Notes under the pieces: model-generated | Database searches by the model: none | Told to the model about the DNA's origin: nothing | The model's input: only the letters and a program-made list of their open reading frames with translations | From: an uncultured Flavobacterium sp. | GTDB taxonomy: Bacteria > Bacteroidota > Bacteroidia > Flavobacteriales > Flavobacteriaceae | Length of the DNA: 64,000 nt | Assembly: GCF_963422545.1 (NCBI RefSeq) | Contig: NZ_OY730230.1 | Location: 434,001 to 498,000, forward strand | Direction of reading: 5' to 3' | Program-made: the position numbers and the translations under genes | Part shown: piece by piece, positions 61,800 through 64,000 of the stretch | Layout: each line of letters opens with the position of its first letter | How positions within the stretch are numbered: position 1 is the first letter of the stretch

Positions 61800-63707
61800 T
61801 TAGATTTTATCTTGCATAATTTCTTCTACAATTTCAGGATTTAATAATGTTGAAGTATCTCCAAAATTAGAAAAATCTCCTTCGGCTATTTTACGTAGAA
61901 TTCTACGCATAATTTTTCCTGAACGTGTTTTTGGCAAACCAGACACAAACTGAATTTTATCTAGTTTTGCGATTGGTCCAATGTGATCAGAAATATACTG
62001 ATTAATCTCTTTACTTAAGTTTGATCGGTCTCTAACTTCTCCTGTTTCTTTTAGAATCACAAAACCATATAAAGCGTTTCCTTTAATATCATGTGGGAAT
62101 CCAACAATAGCAGATTCCGCAACTGCAGGATGCTCGTTGATTGCATCTTCAATAGGAGCTGTTCCTAAATTATGTCCAGAAACAATTACAACATCATCTA
62201 CTCTACCGGTGATTCTGTAATAACCTACTTCGTCTCTTAATGCACCGTCTCCGGTAAAATATTTTCCAGGGAAAGCAGAGAAATAAGTGTCTTTGTAACG
62301 TTGGTGATCTCCCCAGATTGTTCTGGCGATTCCTGGCCAAGGAAATTTAATACATAAACTTCCAACTACTTGGTTTCCTTCGATTTCATTACGTTTTTCA
62401 TCCATTAAAACTGGCTGAATTCCCGGTAATGGCAAAGTTGCATAAGTTGGTTTAGTTGGTGTTACAAATGCAATTGGCGAAATCATGATTCCACCAGTTT
62501 CTGTTTGCCACCAAGTATCAACCACCGGACATCTTTTATCTCCTACGTGGTCATTAAACCAGTGCCAAGCTTCTTCGTTGATTGGTTCTCCAACAGATCC
62601 AATAACTTTTAATGATTTAAGTGGGTATTTTTGAATATAATCTAAGCTTTCTTTTGCTAACGAACGAATTGCTGTTGGCGCTGTATAGAATTGTGTGATT
62701 TTATGTTTTTCGATAATATCCCAAAAACGGCTAAAGTCAGGATATGACGGAACTCCTTCAAAAATTACGGTTGTTCCTCCGTTCAATAATGGTCCGTACA
62801 AGATATAAGAGTGACCTGTAATCCAACCGATATCTGCAGTACACCAGAAAATATCATTTTCTTCGTGGTTAAAAACATTTTTAAATGTGTAAGCTGTATA
62901 AACCATATATCCGGCTGTCGTATGAACCATTCCTTTTGGTTTTCCTGTAGAACCAGAAGTGTATAAAATAAACAACGGATCTTCGGCATCCATAATTTCA
63001 GCAACACTGTTATCTAAAGCTGCATCTAATAAAGGTTGTAACCATTGGTCACGTCCTTCTTTCATTTTTACTTGAGTTTGAGTTCTCTTTGCAACCAAAA
63101 CTTTTGTAACTGATGGACAAGAATCTAATGCTTCGTCAATAATTCCTTTTAGATCAATTGTTTTATTTCCTCTGTAACCACCATCAGCTGTGATTACCAT
63201 TTTGCATTCGCAATCATTAATTCTTGCAGAAACTGCAGAAGCAGAGAATCCTGCAAAAACAACAGAGTGAATCGCTCCTATTCTGGCACAAGCTAAAACA
63301 GCAACTGCCAATTCCGGAATCATTGGTAAATAAATACAAACTCTGTCTCCTTTACGCACGCCTTGCTCACGCAAAACATTCGCCATTCTTGAAACTCTTT
63401 CGTATAATTCGTTATATGTAATATGTAAAGCTTCTTCAGAAGGATCGTTCGGTTCAAAAATGATTGCCGTTTTTTCTCCTCTTTTGCTTAAGTGTCTATC
63501 GATACAATTTTTGGTAATATTAACTTTAGCTTCGGTAAACCATTTTACTTCGGCATCAGCCATATTAAAATCAACTACTTTATCCCATTGTTGATACCAA
63601 GTGAAATTTTCCTCAGCTATTTTTCCCCAAAATTTTCTTGGTTCTCTTATTGACTTATTGTAATGTTTAAAATATTGTTCTAAATTTTCAATTTTATAAT
63701 AACTCAT
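61800..63707 (-). CDS. acs: Acetyl-CoA synthetase
   Basis: 635 residues. AMP-binding motif LYTSGSTGKPKGMVHTTAGY and the C-terminal SGKIMRRILRKIAEG, in which Lys598 is the conserved catalytic Lys regulated by acetylation. ATP-dependent activation of acetate. The length is normal. The start at 63707 (MSYYKIENLEQYFKHYNKSI) fits the acs N-terminus. Single gene ending at a shared terminator. Confidence 0.93.
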   Translation of the reverse strand: MSYYKIENLEQYFKHYNKSIREPRKFWGKIAEENFTWYQQWDKVVDFNMADAEVKWFTEAKVNITKNCIDRHLSKRGEKTAIIFEPNDPSEEALHITYNELYERVSRMANVLREQGVRKGDRVCIYLPMIPELAVAVLACARIGAIHSVVFAGFSASAVSARINDCECKMVITADGGYRGNKTIDLKGIIDEALDSCPSVTKVLVAKRTQTQVKMKEGRDQWLQPLLDAALDNSVAEIMDAEDPLFILYTSGSTGKPKGMVHTTAGYMVYTAYTFKNVFNHEENDIFWCTADIGWITGHSYILYGPLLNGGTTVIFEGVPSYPDFSRFWDIIEKHKITQFYTAPTAIRSLAKESLDYIQKYPLKSLKVIGSVGEPINEEAWHWFNDHVGDKRCPVVDTWWQTETGGIMISPIAFVTPTKPTYATLPLPGIQPVLMDEKRNEIEGNQVVGSLCIKFPWPGIARTIWGDHQRYKDTYFSAFPGKYFTGDGALRDEVGYYRITGRVDDVVIVSGHNLGTAPIEDAINEHPAVAESAIVGFPHDIKGNALYGFVILKETGEVRDRSNLSKEINQYISDHIGPIAKLDKIQFVSGLPKTRSGKIMRRILRKIAEGDFSNFGDTSTLLNPEIVEEIMQDKI

Positions 63708-63868
63708 ATGTTTTTGGAATTTTTTTTATAAATGTATTAAATATCAACGTATTCTTGAAATTATTTAATTCATAAATTTCAGCAAAAAAAAACACATATT
63801 AAAAAAAATACGCTCTTTTTCTGTCTATAATTTAAAATTTTCGTTTTTGAAGTAAAAATACATATTGC

Positions 63869-63903
63869 AAAAAAGGCGCGATAAATAAATACCACGCCTT
63901 TTT
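63869..63903. terminator. Bidirectional terminator
   Basis: AAAAAGGCG and CGCCTTTT with an A/T-rich loop, between acs's upstream region and the partial gene at the window edge. Confidence 0.7.
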
Positions 63904-63916
63904 ATTTTTAACAATT

Positions 63917-64000
63917 TCAATAACAATTAATTTTGTAATTCTGCATTACAATGCTTGAGTCTATTTTGAAAATAGCAGCATCTTTATTAATTAAAATAGA
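63917..64000 (-). CDS. 3' end of a gene running off the window edge
   Basis: 27 codons are open from 64000 to a TGA at 63917-63919 (SILINKDAAIFKIDSSIVMQ, then NYKINCY). A terminator lies 14 bases downstream, which supports a real gene end. Nothing can be said about its function. Confidence 0.35.
   Translation of the reverse strand, partial: SILINKDAAIFKIDSSIVMQNYKINCY

Overview
This window looks like a chromosome segment of a Flavobacterium-like member of the Bacteroidota. The evidence is low G+C, promoters of the form TTG-N19-TAnnTTTG in front of several genes, few Shine-Dalgarno sequences, many lipoproteins, and families such as DUF3347, DUF4265, DUF6155 and a fused E1 alpha/beta ketoacid dehydrogenase. 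Two integrated mobile elements interrupt an otherwise ordinary chromosomal backbone.

Region 1 (1-3.9 kb): proline dehydrogenase, an ABC exporter broken by a one-base frameshift, and two tandem tRNA-Val(TAC) genes inside a ~156 bp duplicated segment that includes their promoters.

Region 2 (3.88-20.73 kb): a ~16.8 kb integrative element inserted in the 3' end of the second tRNA-Val. It carries a large serine recombinase, a MobA-like mobilization protein, an AbiEii-type toxin-antitoxin pair, an excisionase-like HTH protein, oriT-like and tandem-repeat DNA, and a ten-ORF copper/silver efflux and binding operon: two CusB-like adaptors, a CusC-like outer membrane factor, a frameshifted CusA, a haem-binding protein, DUF3347 proteins, a four-repeat metal-binding protein and a Cys-rich protein. 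Its right end carries two orphan genes among long imperfect palindromes. The recombinase stop codon lies inside the tRNA. The right junction carries an in-frame alternative C-terminus for the recombinase, so both attachment sites can be reconstructed.

Region 3 (20.8-49.2 kb): a truncated DUF4440-type gene, secreted proteins of unknown role, a serine hydrolase, an ArsR-SRPBCC-DoxX operon with a duplicated operator, a CI/LexA-like repressor divergent from a small basic protein, a transglutaminase-like protein, a run of small metabolic genes, the ketoacid dehydrogenase E1 fusion, an MscS channel, two helicases, NDH-2 and an MFS efflux pump. Intergenic spaces hold several families of dispersed palindromic repeats.

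Region 4 (49.26-57.0 kb): a compact phage-like element. Thirteen small genes lie on the minus strand, most tightly packed: a Rep_trans-like initiator, a lysozyme-like virion protein, several short membrane proteins and candidate capsid proteins. It sits between two copies of a dif-like XerCD site that share one arm and the central region and differ in the other arm. This is the expected structure of an element that integrates with host XerCD at dif. It resembles small tailless ssDNA phages of Bacteroidota, such as FLiP, in size and composition, and is the best candidate here for something little described.

Region 5 (57.2-64 kb): a cNMP/CBS/nucleotidyltransferase protein coupled to a DnaQ-like protein lacking canonical catalytic residues, a GlxA-type regulator, small stress-type genes, acetyl-CoA synthetase, and the end of a partial gene at the window edge.

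Three genes carry single-base frameshifts at or next to A runs (ABC exporter, CusA, HEPN-like). They may be real mutations or homopolymer errors.
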